The notes under the pieces: model-generated
What the model saw: only the letters and a program-made list of their open reading frames with translations
What the model was told of the DNA's origin: nothing
Databases searched by the model: none
DNA from: Chloroflexota bacterium
GTDB taxonomy: Bacteria > Chloroflexota > Limnocylindria > Limnocylindrales > Limnocylindraceae
Direction: 5' to 3'
Assembly: GCA_016463555.1 (NCBI GenBank)
Contig: JAEMRB010000023.1
Span: 5,882 to 11,935, forward strand
DNA length: 6,054 nt
In this document: piece after piece, positions 1-6,054 of the stretch
Layout of the letters: each line of letters begins with the position of its first letter
Numbering within the stretch: position 1 is the first letter of the stretch
Position numbers and translations under genes: made by a program

Positions 1-236
1 GCGCCCGCCTTGATCAGCCCCGCATCGCCTGGCATGTCGAGATGCGTCTCTGCGGCGCGCCGGCGTGTTGGCTCGGCGCCAGGTTCACGCGCCGGTGTAG
101 CCAGGTCGGCACTAATGGACTGGGCCTGACCGCGCAGGGCGCCGAGAGCGCCGAAGAGTGATCCGGCGGTGGCGGCACCATCGTTGGCGATGCTGCGAAG
201 GAAGGATCTGCGATCGCTTGCAGGGCGCTTCGCCAT
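1..236 (-). CDS. Unidentified protein with twin-arginine (Tat) signal, partial (N-terminal 78 residues)
   Basis: I read this frame directly on the minus strand. An ATG at 236-234 opens 78 codons with no stop before the window edge, so the C-terminal part is missing. The protein begins MAKRPASDRRSFLRSIANDG. Residues 8-14 (DRRSFLR) fit the Tat motif, with RR at 9-10 and F-L following. A moderately hydrophobic stretch follows at about 21-34 (AATAGSLFGALGAL). After that the chain is polar and rich in Ala, Pro and Arg (about 43-62), like a linker after a signal peptide. Known biology: such leaders send folded, often cofactor-bearing proteins across the inner membrane. There is no obvious AxA cleavage site; the nearest candidate is around GQAQS (36-40), so the leader might instead stay as an anchor. 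The start lies 8 bases after the apt stop, so it is probably the operon's next gene, although no Shine-Dalgarno sequence is visible. I do not recognise the family, and the mature domain is outside the window. Confidence 0.6.
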   Translation of the reverse strand, partial: MAKRPASDRRSFLRSIANDGAATAGSLFGALGALRGQAQSISADLATPAREPGAEPTRRRAAETHLDMPGDAGLIKAG

Positions 237-244
237 AGCGGCGA

Positions 245-766
245 CTAGAAGGCGATGATCGCCGAGACGATGCCGTCTGGGAGTCGCTTGCGACCACCAA
301 GGACGGGGAGCTCTGCCAAGAAGCTGATGCCGACGACCGTTGCGCCGAGCTGTTCGACAAGTTTCACGGTGCCGGCAACGGTGCCGCCCGTGGCGAGGAC
401 GTCGTCAACGATCACGACGCGCGCACCCTGCTGAAGTGCATCGCGATGAATCTCCAAAACGTTCTTGCCGTACTCAAGGTCGTACTCCACCGAGATCGTC
501 TCGGCGGGGAGCTTGCCGAGCTTGCGCACGGGCACAAAGCCGACGCCGAGGGTGGCGGCGATCGGTGCCCCAAAGATGAAGCCGCGCGATTCGATGCCGA
601 TGATCACGTCGGGCTTCAGTGCACGGATCGGTGCGGTCATCGCCTCGAGGGCGGCGGCGAAGGCCTCACCATCCTGCAGGAGGGTGGTGATATCGCGAAA
701 GACAATCCCCTTCTTCGGAAAGTCGGGAATCGTTCGAATCTTCGAGGAGAGCTGTTCAGGAGTCAC
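245..766 (-). CDS. apt: Adenine phosphoribosyltransferase
   Basis: This enzyme makes AMP and pyrophosphate from adenine and PRPP in the cytoplasm, the one-step adenine salvage route. The 173-residue product is close to the family's usual length (about 170-185). The N-terminus (residues 10-25, IRTIPDFPKKGIVFRD) is the typical Apt opening. Residues 57-66 (GIESRGFIFG) and 75-86 (GFVPVRKLGKLP) are conserved Apt segments. The hood contains YDLEYG at 95-100, where E98 and Y99 align with the human APRT catalytic-loop Glu-Tyr pair. The PRPP-binding motif VVIVDDVLATGGT is at 117-129. The start is GTG at 766-764, chosen because it gives the normal N-terminus. It lies 9 bases after the mfd stop with no clear Shine-Dalgarno sequence, so translation may depend on ribosomes coming off mfd. 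The stop is TAG. Xanthine or hypoxanthine transferases are less likely given the Apt-specific N-terminus and hood. Confidence 0.97.
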   Translation of the reverse strand: MTPEQLSSKIRTIPDFPKKGIVFRDITTLLQDGEAFAAALEAMTAPIRALKPDVIIGIESRGFIFGAPIAATLGVGFVPVRKLGKLPAETISVEYDLEYGKNVLEIHRDALQQGARVVIVDDVLATGGTVAGTVKLVEQLGATVVGISFLAELPVLGGRKRLPDGIVSAIIAF

Positions 767-775
767 CGCGGAAGT

Positions 776-3700
776 TTACGCGAGCGGCGCGCCTGCCGCG
801 TTCGTCGCCTCCCAGCGGCGCACCTCAGCCACGATCCCCTGCACGAGTCGTGCGGCGAGACGCCACGCCTCCCCACCCGTCACCCGCTCCCGACTCCGGA
901 TCTGACTGCCGCTCATGCTCAGCTCTGGAGTGGGGTTCGCCACCAGAGCCCGAGCGGCGAGGCCAGGCTGCAGCTCGCCGAGGCGCACGATCAGGCGCCC
1001 CTCCTCAATGAGCAGTGAGGCGAGCCCCGCCTCGCTCGCACCGGCGCGGAGTCGCGCCACCTCCAAGAGTCGCTCCGCCTCTGCGGGCGGCGCGCCGAAG
1101 CGGTCGCGCAGCTCTTCGGCGATGGCGTTGATCGTGGCATCGGAGTCGGCGATACCGAGGCGACGGTAGAGATCGAGTCGCTGCCCCTCGTCGGCCACAT
1201 AGCTCTCAGCAAAGTGTGCGGAGACTGGAAGATCAATAAGCGCCGCAGTGCGGCGACGCGCCGGCTCGCGACCTTCGCGGCTCGCACGCCGCACCTCAAC
1301 CGCATCGGCAAGGAGTTGCGCATAGAGATCAAAGCCGACCGCCGCAATGTGCCCCGACTGTTCGCCGCCGAGCAGGTCGCCCGCACCGCGAATCTCGAGA
1401 TCTGCGAGCGCCAACTGAAATCCGGCGCCAAGGTGCGACGCATCGAAGATCGCCTTCAGACGCTTGCGCGCATCATCGGTGAGCGCCTCTTCGCGTCGAT
1501 AGAGCAGATAGCACCAGGCGCGACGACTGCTGCGGCCAACGCGACCACGCAACTGATAGAGCTGTGCGAGGCCGAGGCGATCGGCACGGTCAATGATGAT
1601 CGTGTTCGCGTTCGGAATGTCGAGACCCGATTCAATGATGGTGGTGCAGACGAGGATCTGCGCCTCGCCGCGCACGAACTCACCCATCACGCGCTCCAGT
1701 GCGCGCTCCTCCATCTGCCCGTGCCCCACCACCACGCGAGCATCGGGAACGAGTCGGCGAATCTGTTCTGCTGCCGCCTCAATAGATTCAACGCGGTTAT
1801 GCACGTAGTACGACTGACCGCCGCGCTCCAGCTCGCGCAGCAGTGCGTCGCGCACCAGTTCGAGACTCGCCTCGGTGACGCGCGTCGCCACAGGGTGGCG
1901 ATCCTCTGGTGGGGTCTCAATGGTGGAGAGGTCGCGAATCCCCGAGAGGGCGAGGTTGAGGGTGCGCGGGATCGGTGTGGCGGTGAGGGTCATCACGTCG
2001 AGTTCGGCGCGGAGCGACTTCATGCGCTCCTTGGCGGCAACGCCGAAGCGGTGCTCCTCATCAACGACGAGGAGGCCGAGATGCTTGAAGACGACATCCT
2101 TTGAAAGGAGTCGGTGGGTGGCGACGACCAGGTCGACCTCGCCCGTGGCGATCTTGGCGACGATCTCGGCCTGTCGCGCCGTGGGAACGCTCCGGGAGAG
2201 GAGTTCGAGGCGGAACGGATACGCCGCGAGGCGGCGACGGAAGGTCTCGATGTGCTGCAGGGCGAGCACGGTGGTGGGCACCAGCACGGCGACCTGGCGA
2301 CCCGCCTCAAGCACGGCGAAGGCGGCGCGCAGCGCCACCTCGGTCTTCCCGTAGCCAACGTCACCCACGATCACGCGATCCATGGGGCGCGGCCGCGACA
2401 AGTCACCCTTGGTCGCCTCGATGGCGGTGAGCTGGTCGGGGGTTTCGCGATACGGGAAGGCCGCCTCAAACTCGGAAAGCCACGGACTCCCCGGCGTGAT
2501 CGCTGGGCGATGTGCGAGTTCACGTGCCGCATAGATGCGCAGCAGCTCGTCGGCGAGATCGTCGGCCGCCTTCTTGGCGCGCTCCTTGGCGCGACGCCAC
2601 TCGCCACCGCCGAGTCGACTGAGTTGCGGATGCTCTGAGCCGGTGTAGCGCGCGATGCGCGCCAACTGCTCAACAGGAGTGAAGACGGTGTCGGTGCCGC
2701 CGTAGGCGATCTCGAGGTAGTCGCGCTGATCACCATCGCCGCCGCGGCGCAGCATGCCCACGAAGCGACCAACACCGTGATCCACATGCACCAGGTAGTC
2801 GCCCGGGGTGAGTCGCTCCGCCGCCTCGCGCGTGATGCCGCGGCGATGCACCGCCGGTCGACGAACGCGCGTCGCACCGAAGAGCTCGCGGTCGGTGATC
2901 ACCGTCAACCCATCGACGCCACCCTGGAATCCGCCGTCGAGGCCGCCCGTCAGAATCGTCAGCGAGCCAGGCTTCGGGTTGCTGATCAATCTCTCGCTCA
3001 CCACCGCGCGCTCGCCACCCTCGGTGATCAGCTCGGCAATGCGCGCCGCCTGCTCCGAAACGATCAGCACGCGCGCCTTGTCGCGGCGCCACGTTTCAAG
3101 GCCCTCGGTAAGCGCGCGCGATCGTCCGCTCGGCACCACAGGGTCGTGCCAGCCGAAGCTGTCGTCGCCATCGGCGCGGACCAGCGTCGTCGGGTCGGAG
3201 CTCCAGGTCAGTGCGAGTCGTTGACGGCCAGTCGCGGAAAGCGCCGCAATCAGCGCGCCACCATCGGGGATCGGCGATGGCCAACCAGCCGGCAGCAGGC
3301 GCGTCGTGCGCAGCACATCGGCGCGCTCTTCGGTCTGACGCGAGAGTGCATCGGCGGCTTGGCGCAGTTCGCCCGGCTCATCGAGCACCACCAGCGCGTC
3401 GCCCACCTGGTCGTACGCCCGCTCCGCGCTCAGCAACACCGACCAGAGTTCCAGACCGTCACCGCGCTCCGCCTGGTTTCGCGCGGCAATCCCCGCCTCC
3501 CAACGCGCCAAGTCTTCGGCGAGTCGTGGCGGCAGTTCGGTTTCGCCACCGCCGCGCACGATCCCTTCGGCGGCCGCCCGAGCGGCAGCGATTCGCGCTG
3601 CGTCTAGGGGGAACTCGCTCGCTGGCAGCAGCTGCACCAGCGGTACCGCCTCGCGGCTGCGCTGGTCGGCAGGATCGATCCGGCGAATGCTCTCAATCTC

Positions 3701-4309
3701 ATCGCCGAACCATTCAATGCGGAGCGGGGAGGTCTCGCCCGCGGGGAAGAGGTCGACGATTCCCCCGCGTCGCGCGATCTCACCACGACCGCCAACGAGC
3801 GAGACGGCCTCGTAGCCGAGGGCAATGGCGCGCGACGTCACCGCGTCGAGGGTGATGCGATCGCCCGCGCGCAACAGCAGGGTCTCGGCGCGCAGGTCGG
3901 CGAGTGAGATCGTTGGCTGTGCCACCGCGAGCAGCGAGGTGACCAAGATGCGTGGGCTCCCCTCGTGCCACGCGGCGAGCGTCGCAACGCGGCCGGCCGA
4001 CTCATCGATGACCAGTTCGCCGCGCTCGTAGGGGAGTGCACTGCGCGGCTCGAGCAGTACGACAGAGGTTGGATCGTGGAACCAGGAGCGCAGCGCATCG
4101 GCAACGCGTTCAGCGACCTCGGGGTCGCGCGCAACCCAAACGATGCGCCGATCAGTGGCGAGCGCTGCGCCGAGCTGCGCCTTTGCCGCATGGGGAACAT
4201 GGATGAGCGACGCATCGCTCTTCGCTAGTTGTTTGCTGAGTGACGTGAACGGTGCTGCGGCGCGCAGCGTGTCGAGGAGTGGTGCGAGTGACGGCGTGTG
4301 GCGATTCAC
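776..4309 (-). CDS. mfd: Transcription-repair coupling factor Mfd
   Basis: Mfd is a DNA translocase that pushes stalled RNA polymerase off damaged DNA and recruits UvrA for nucleotide excision repair. From the GTG at 4309-4307 it is 1177 residues (E. coli about 1148). The N-terminal UvrB-like module (to about 340) carries a segment at about 174-216 matching the UvrA-binding domain; R181, R197 and F201 sit at the spacing of E. coli R165, R181 and F185. The CarD-like RNA polymerase-interaction domain is at about 500-556 (GDYLVHVDHGVGRFVG). The RecG-like motor has Walker A GDVGYGKT (649-656), DEEHRFG (750-756), TATPIPRTL (776-784) and QLRGRVGR (919-926). The TRG translocation motif follows at about 970-986 (EIRGAGDLLGGEQSGH), then the C-terminal D7 domain. 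GTG is chosen because its G-TGA overlaps the pth stop by 4 bases, as at the two upstream junctions. An in-frame ATG at 4351-4349 would add 14 basic residues (1191 total). The stop TAA is 9 bases before apt. No inactivating change is seen. Confidence 0.97.
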   Translation of the reverse strand: MNRHTPSLAPLLDTLRAAAPFTSLSKQLAKSDASLIHVPHAAKAQLGAALATDRRIVWVARDPEVAERVADALRSWFHDPTSVVLLEPRSALPYERGELVIDESAGRVATLAAWHEGSPRILVTSLLAVAQPTISLADLRAETLLLRAGDRITLDAVTSRAIALGYEAVSLVGGRGEIARRGGIVDLFPAGETSPLRIEWFGDEIESIRRIDPADQRSREAVPLVQLLPASEFPLDAARIAAARAAAEGIVRGGGETELPPRLAEDLARWEAGIAARNQAERGDGLELWSVLLSAERAYDQVGDALVVLDEPGELRQAADALSRQTEERADVLRTTRLLPAGWPSPIPDGGALIAALSATGRQRLALTWSSDPTTLVRADGDDSFGWHDPVVPSGRSRALTEGLETWRRDKARVLIVSEQAARIAELITEGGERAVVSERLISNPKPGSLTILTGGLDGGFQGGVDGLTVITDRELFGATRVRRPAVHRRGITREAAERLTPGDYLVHVDHGVGRFVGMLRRGGDGDQRDYLEIAYGGTDTVFTPVEQLARIARYTGSEHPQLSRLGGGEWRRAKERAKKAADDLADELLRIYAARELAHRPAITPGSPWLSEFEAAFPYRETPDQLTAIEATKGDLSRPRPMDRVIVGDVGYGKTEVALRAAFAVLEAGRQVAVLVPTTVLALQHIETFRRRLAAYPFRLELLSRSVPTARQAEIVAKIATGEVDLVVATHRLLSKDVVFKHLGLLVVDEEHRFGVAAKERMKSLRAELDVMTLTATPIPRTLNLALSGIRDLSTIETPPEDRHPVATRVTEASLELVRDALLRELERGGQSYYVHNRVESIEAAAEQIRRLVPDARVVVGHGQMEERALERVMGEFVRGEAQILVCTTIIESGLDIPNANTIIIDRADRLGLAQLYQLRGRVGRSSRRAWCYLLYRREEALTDDARKRLKAIFDASHLGAGFQLALADLEIRGAGDLLGGEQSGHIAAVGFDLYAQLLADAVEVRRASREGREPARRRTAALIDLPVSAHFAESYVADEGQRLDLYRRLGIADSDATINAIAEELRDRFGAPPAEAERLLEVARLRAGASEAGLASLLIEEGRLIVRLGELQPGLAARALVANPTPELSMSGSQIRSRERVTGGEAWRLAARLVQGIVAEVRRWEATNAAGAPLA
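4306..4309 (-). promoter_or_regulatory. GTGA stop/start overlap, pth-mfd (proposed)
   Basis: An in-frame GTG of mfd (4309-4307) overlaps the pth TGA (4308-4306). The same 4-base arrangement occurs at the two upstream junctions, which favours this start over the ATG at 4351, where the overlap would be 46 bases. Neither candidate has a convincing Shine-Dalgarno sequence at the usual distance. Confidence 0.6.
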
Positions 4310-5037
4310 CCTTCGCGATCGGCCTTGTCGCGACCGAGCAACTTTCGCCATCCATGTGCGGTCTTGCGAATCCCATCGGCGCCGGCTGGGCCGTCGATCT
4401 CACCCGCCTTCGGCAGGTTGGCCGGATCGGCGGCGCTGCCAGCCTCGGGCTCGGGGAGTGCCCATCCGTTGAATGCGGTCGCCGCCTTATTCAGCCCACT
4501 CCGCGCCCAGAGTTCGATCGCCTCGCCCGCTGCGACCTCAACCTCAGGGAGGCGTAGTCGCTCAGCGGCGGTGAACTCACCGAGCACATGCTGGTGCGCT
4601 GTTCCCGACTCGCGCGGATCGCCGATGCCAACGCGCAGGCGCGGGTATTTGTCGGTGCCGAGTTCGTCTGTGATCGAGGTGAGGCCGTTATGTCCGCCGG
4701 CGCTCCCCCCTTCACGGAATCGGAGCGTGCCGAACGGCAGGCTGAAATCATCAACGACGACGAGCAGTGCCGTAAGCGGCACGCGCTCGGCGGCGAGCAG
4801 CTTGCGCACGGCAATGCCAGATTCGTTCATGAAGGTGTCGGGCTTCGCCATCACCAGGTCGAGGCCCAGCACGCGACCGGAGTGCACCATCGCCGCATCG
4901 CGACGCTTGCCACCACCACGCCATTTCACGCGATCAGCGAATGCATCCAGCACGACCCAGGCGATGTTGTGCCGCGTGTAGCGGTACTTCTCGCCAGGAT
5001 TACCTAGGCCAACGACGAGGCGACGATCCTCACTCAT
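4306..5037 (-). CDS. pth: Peptidyl-tRNA hydrolase (Pth1 type) with C-terminal extension
   Basis: Pth cleaves the ester bond of peptidyl-tRNAs that drop off ribosomes, freeing tRNA; it is normally essential in bacteria. The start is ATG at 5037-5035, giving 243 residues that begin MSEDRRLVVGLGNPG. A start further upstream at 5094 would add 19 residues lying inside ybeY and absent from the family. Motifs: GLGNPG (10-15), TRHN (21-24), FMNESG (69-74), VDDFSLP (95-101) and GGHNGL (114-119). Catalytic and substrate-binding residues corresponding to E. coli N10, H20, N68, D93 and N114 are present as N13, H23, N71, D96 and N117, all offset by 3. The family core ends near residue 193 (GLNKAATAFNGWA). 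A further 50 residues follow: a Pro/Ala/Gly/acidic stretch, then a basic, possibly helical end (about 223-243, with WRKLLGRDK). The ATG overlaps the ybeY stop as ATGA, with a weak GAGG upstream, so translation is probably coupled. The gene's 3' end overlaps the mfd start region. Confidence 0.96.
   Translation of the reverse strand: MSEDRRLVVGLGNPGEKYRYTRHNIAWVVLDAFADRVKWRGGGKRRDAAMVHSGRVLGLDLVMAKPDTFMNESGIAVRKLLAAERVPLTALLVVVDDFSLPFGTLRFREGGSAGGHNGLTSITDELGTDKYPRLRVGIGDPRESGTAHQHVLGEFTAAERLRLPEVEVAAGEAIELWARSGLNKAATAFNGWALPEPEAGSAADPANLPKAGEIDGPAGADGIRKTAHGWRKLLGRDKADREG
5034..5037 (-). promoter_or_regulatory. ATGA stop/start overlap, ybeY-pth
   Basis: The pth ATG (5037-5035) overlaps the ybeY TGA (5036-5034). 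This decides the pth start, because it gives the standard N-terminus just ahead of GLGNPG. A weak GAGG lies roughly 10 bases upstream. Confidence 0.85.
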
Positions 5038-5591
5038 GCGCTCGCCCTCATCGCGCGCGTATGGGCGCGCAGGATGCGCTCCTGCTCTGCCCACATCGCC
5101 GTGCGGCCTGCGGGTGTGCGGTGATCCCAGCCGCAGAGGTGCAGCGCGCCATGCACGGCGAGGAGTCGCAGCTCGTCAGCAGGCGCGTGGCTCGTCCCAC
5201 CATCGGTACCGCCATGTCCTTCGCGCGCCTGGGCAATGGCGCGATCGATGCTGATGACGATGTCGCCGAGCGGGAGTGTTTCACCAGCAACGGTCGGAGC
5301 GGCCACCTTATGTGCGGCCTTTCGCGCGGTGCCCGGTCGCGCGGGATACGCGGTTGGCTCCAGGAGCGGGAAGCTCAACACATCCGTTGCACCGCGCCCC
5401 TTCATCTGCGACTCGTTCAGCGCAGTGATCTCGCTGTCATCAACCAGGGTCACGACCGCCTCGCCACTCTTCGGCGCACCAGAGAGGCGCAGGGCGCGCT
5501 CAACGAGGGCACGAAGTTCGGTAGCGGTGACGGTGATGCCGCCGCGCCTGCGGCGCACGATGCGCGCGCGTGGCCCGGAACTGCGACTCAT
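5034..5591 (-). CDS. ybeY: Endoribonuclease YbeY, rRNA maturation factor
   Basis: YbeY is a zinc-dependent single-strand endoribonuclease that takes part in 16S rRNA 3'-end maturation and 70S ribosome quality control. The 185-residue product has the family signature HGALHLCGWDH at 147-157, with zinc ligands H147, H151 and H157. It also has the upstream conserved segments VTLVDDSEITALNESQMKGR (about 47-66), TDVLSFP (69-75) and LGDIVIS (108-114). It is longer than the E. coli protein (about 155 residues). Between SFP and LGDIVIS there are about 32 residues against about 11 in E. coli, and the added part is rich in Ala, Pro and Lys/Arg. There is also a short Gly-rich stretch at about 124-134 and a basic N-terminus (RIVRRRR, 10-16). 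The ATG at 5591-5589 overlaps the yqeY stop (ATGA) and the TGA stop overlaps the pth start the same way. No Shine-Dalgarno sequence is visible just upstream, which fits translational coupling. Confidence 0.95.
   Translation of the reverse strand: MSRSSGPRARIVRRRRGGITVTATELRALVERALRLSGAPKSGEAVVTLVDDSEITALNESQMKGRGATDVLSFPLLEPTAYPARPGTARKAAHKVAAPTVAGETLPLGDIVISIDRAIAQAREGHGGTDGGTSHAPADELRLLAVHGALHLCGWDHRTPAGRTAMWAEQERILRAHTRAMRASA
5588..5591 (-). promoter_or_regulatory. ATGA stop/start overlap, yqeY-ybeY
   Basis: The ATG of ybeY (5591-5589) and the TGA of yqeY (5590-5588) share two bases in an ATGA. No ribosome-binding site is visible before ybeY, so re-initiation by the terminating ribosome is the likely way it is translated. 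Confidence 0.85.
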
Positions 5592-6040
5592 CCGCGAGCG
5601 GCGAGCGCCGCGGTGACCTTCCCCGAGAGGACCTTTCCATCGACGCGGCCCTTGGTCTTCGGTGCGAGCCAGCCCATGACCTTCCCCATCTCTTTCGATG
5701 AGGCGGCGCCGGTGGCGCTCATCGCCTCGGCAACGAGTGCGTCGACATCGGCATCGCTCAACTGCTCAGGCATGTACGCGGAGAGGATCGTGATCTCGGC
5801 GGTTTCGGCATCGGCGAGGTCGGCGCGATTCGCGGCGGTGTAGGCGTCAACCGATTCTTTACGCGTCTTGACCGCCTTCACGATGACGCCGAGCACCTCG
5901 TCGTCGGTGGCGTCACGCTTGAGCTCCTTCTCAACAAGGGCGAGCGACGAGAGGGCCATGCGCAGGGTGTCGCGACGCAGCGTCTCGCCCGACCGCATAG
6001 CGGCCGAGACATCAGCTTTCAGTTGATCTCGAAGCGACAT
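5588..6040 (-). CDS. yqeY: GatB/YqeY domain protein (YqeY)
   Basis: The 150-residue product matches the free-standing YqeY family in length (about 148 in Bacillus). It has the typical helical N-terminus (MSLRDQLKADVSAAMRSG), a central segment ending EITILSAYMPEQLSD (about 82-96) and the diagnostic C-terminal block GKVMGWLAPKTKGRVDGKVL (about 118-137). YqeY resembles the tRNA-binding tail of the GatB subunit of the Asp/Glu-tRNA amidotransferase, but no catalytic GatB domain is present. Its exact role is not established; association with tRNA or translation is inferred from homology. The ATG at 6040-6038 follows a strong Shine-Dalgarno sequence, so the start is well supported. It is the first gene of the operon visible here. 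In many bacteria rpsU lies just upstream of yqeY, but that region is outside the window. Confidence 0.95.
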   Translation of the reverse strand: MSLRDQLKADVSAAMRSGETLRRDTLRMALSSLALVEKELKRDATDDEVLGVIVKAVKTRKESVDAYTAANRADLADAETAEITILSAYMPEQLSDADVDALVAEAMSATGAASSKEMGKVMGWLAPKTKGRVDGKVLSGKVTAALAARG

Positions 6041-6046
6041 GCGCTG

Positions 6047-6054
6047 CTCCTCTC
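6047..6054 (-). promoter_or_regulatory. Ribosome-binding site of yqeY
   Basis: On the minus strand the bases GAGAGGAG lie 6 bases before the yqeY ATG. This is a close match to the anti-Shine-Dalgarno complement at good spacing. It is the only strong Shine-Dalgarno sequence I see in the window; the downstream genes start at overlaps or very short gaps without one. Confidence 0.8.

Noticed and set aside
210..217. GCGATCGC octamer (HIP1-like palindrome), seen again near 3859
   Set aside because: Two copies in 6 kb of GC-rich sequence are not clearly above chance and do not suggest a cyanobacterial HIP1 pattern.
251..263. Inverted repeat GGCGAT-g-ATCGCC near the end of apt
   Set aside because: The arms are 6 bases with a 1-base centre, too tight for a hairpin loop. 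It lies inside the last apt codons and has no U-tract, so it is not supported as a terminator.
1214..2104. 296-codon open frame on the plus strand opposite mfd
   Set aside because: It lies wholly antisense to the conserved Mfd motor domain, shows no recognisable motif, and long antisense frames are common opposite GC-rich genes.
2777..3607. 276-codon open frame on the plus strand opposite mfd
   Set aside because: It is fully antisense to Mfd, with a shadow-like composition rich in Arg, Ala and His and no domain pattern.
5038..5094. Upstream 19-codon extension of pth
   Set aside because: It lies within the ybeY coding region, matches nothing in Pth N-termini, and the ATG at 5037 gives the canonical start with an ATGA overlap.
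4941..5843. 300-codon open frame on the plus strand across pth, ybeY and yqeY
   Set aside because: It runs antisense to three well-supported genes, and its translation has low-complexity, mixed character with no family resemblance.
1..6054. Search for CRISPR, tRNA/rRNA, insertion sequences, riboswitches or toxin-antitoxin/defence genes
   Set aside because: I saw no repeat arrays, RNA genes, transposase motifs or terminal repeats. Coding genes fill the window, leaving no room for leader RNAs.

Overview
The window is a compact, GC-rich bacterial chromosomal segment in which every supported gene is on the minus strand, so transcription runs from high to low coordinates. The order is yqeY, ybeY, pth, mfd, apt, then the 5' part of a sixth gene that runs off the low-coordinate edge. 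There is essentially no intergenic DNA. yqeY/ybeY and ybeY/pth overlap through ATGA, pth/mfd most likely overlaps through GTGA, and the last two junctions have gaps of only 9 and 8 bases. This looks like one operon.

Host: the high GC content, short spacers, alanine/arginine-rich proteins and standard bacterial housekeeping genes say 'bacterium' but do not fix a phylum. A Gemmatimonadota-like lineage is a guess from general character only. Nothing points to plasmid, phage or transposon DNA.

Region by region: 5588-6040 encodes a YqeY/GatB-C-terminal-like protein with a good ribosome-binding site. 5034-5591 encodes the endoribonuclease and rRNA maturation factor YbeY with its full zinc motif. 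4306-5037 encodes peptidyl-tRNA hydrolase with all expected catalytic residues and a 50-residue extra tail. 776-4309 (or -4351) encodes transcription-repair coupling factor Mfd with all translocase motifs. 245-766 encodes adenine phosphoribosyltransferase. 1-236 encodes the N-terminal 78 residues of an unidentified protein with a twin-arginine signal.

How the genes relate: YbeY (16S rRNA maturation and ribosome quality control), Pth (recycling of dropped-off peptidyl-tRNA) and Mfd (release of stalled RNA polymerase and recruitment of NER) all deal with stalled or faulty gene expression. Apt salvages adenine to AMP. Co-transcription is supported by the spacing; a shared stress role is inference. 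I found no clearly undescribed system here. The points most worth a second look are the Pth tail, the YbeY insertion, the mfd start and the truncated Tat-signal gene.
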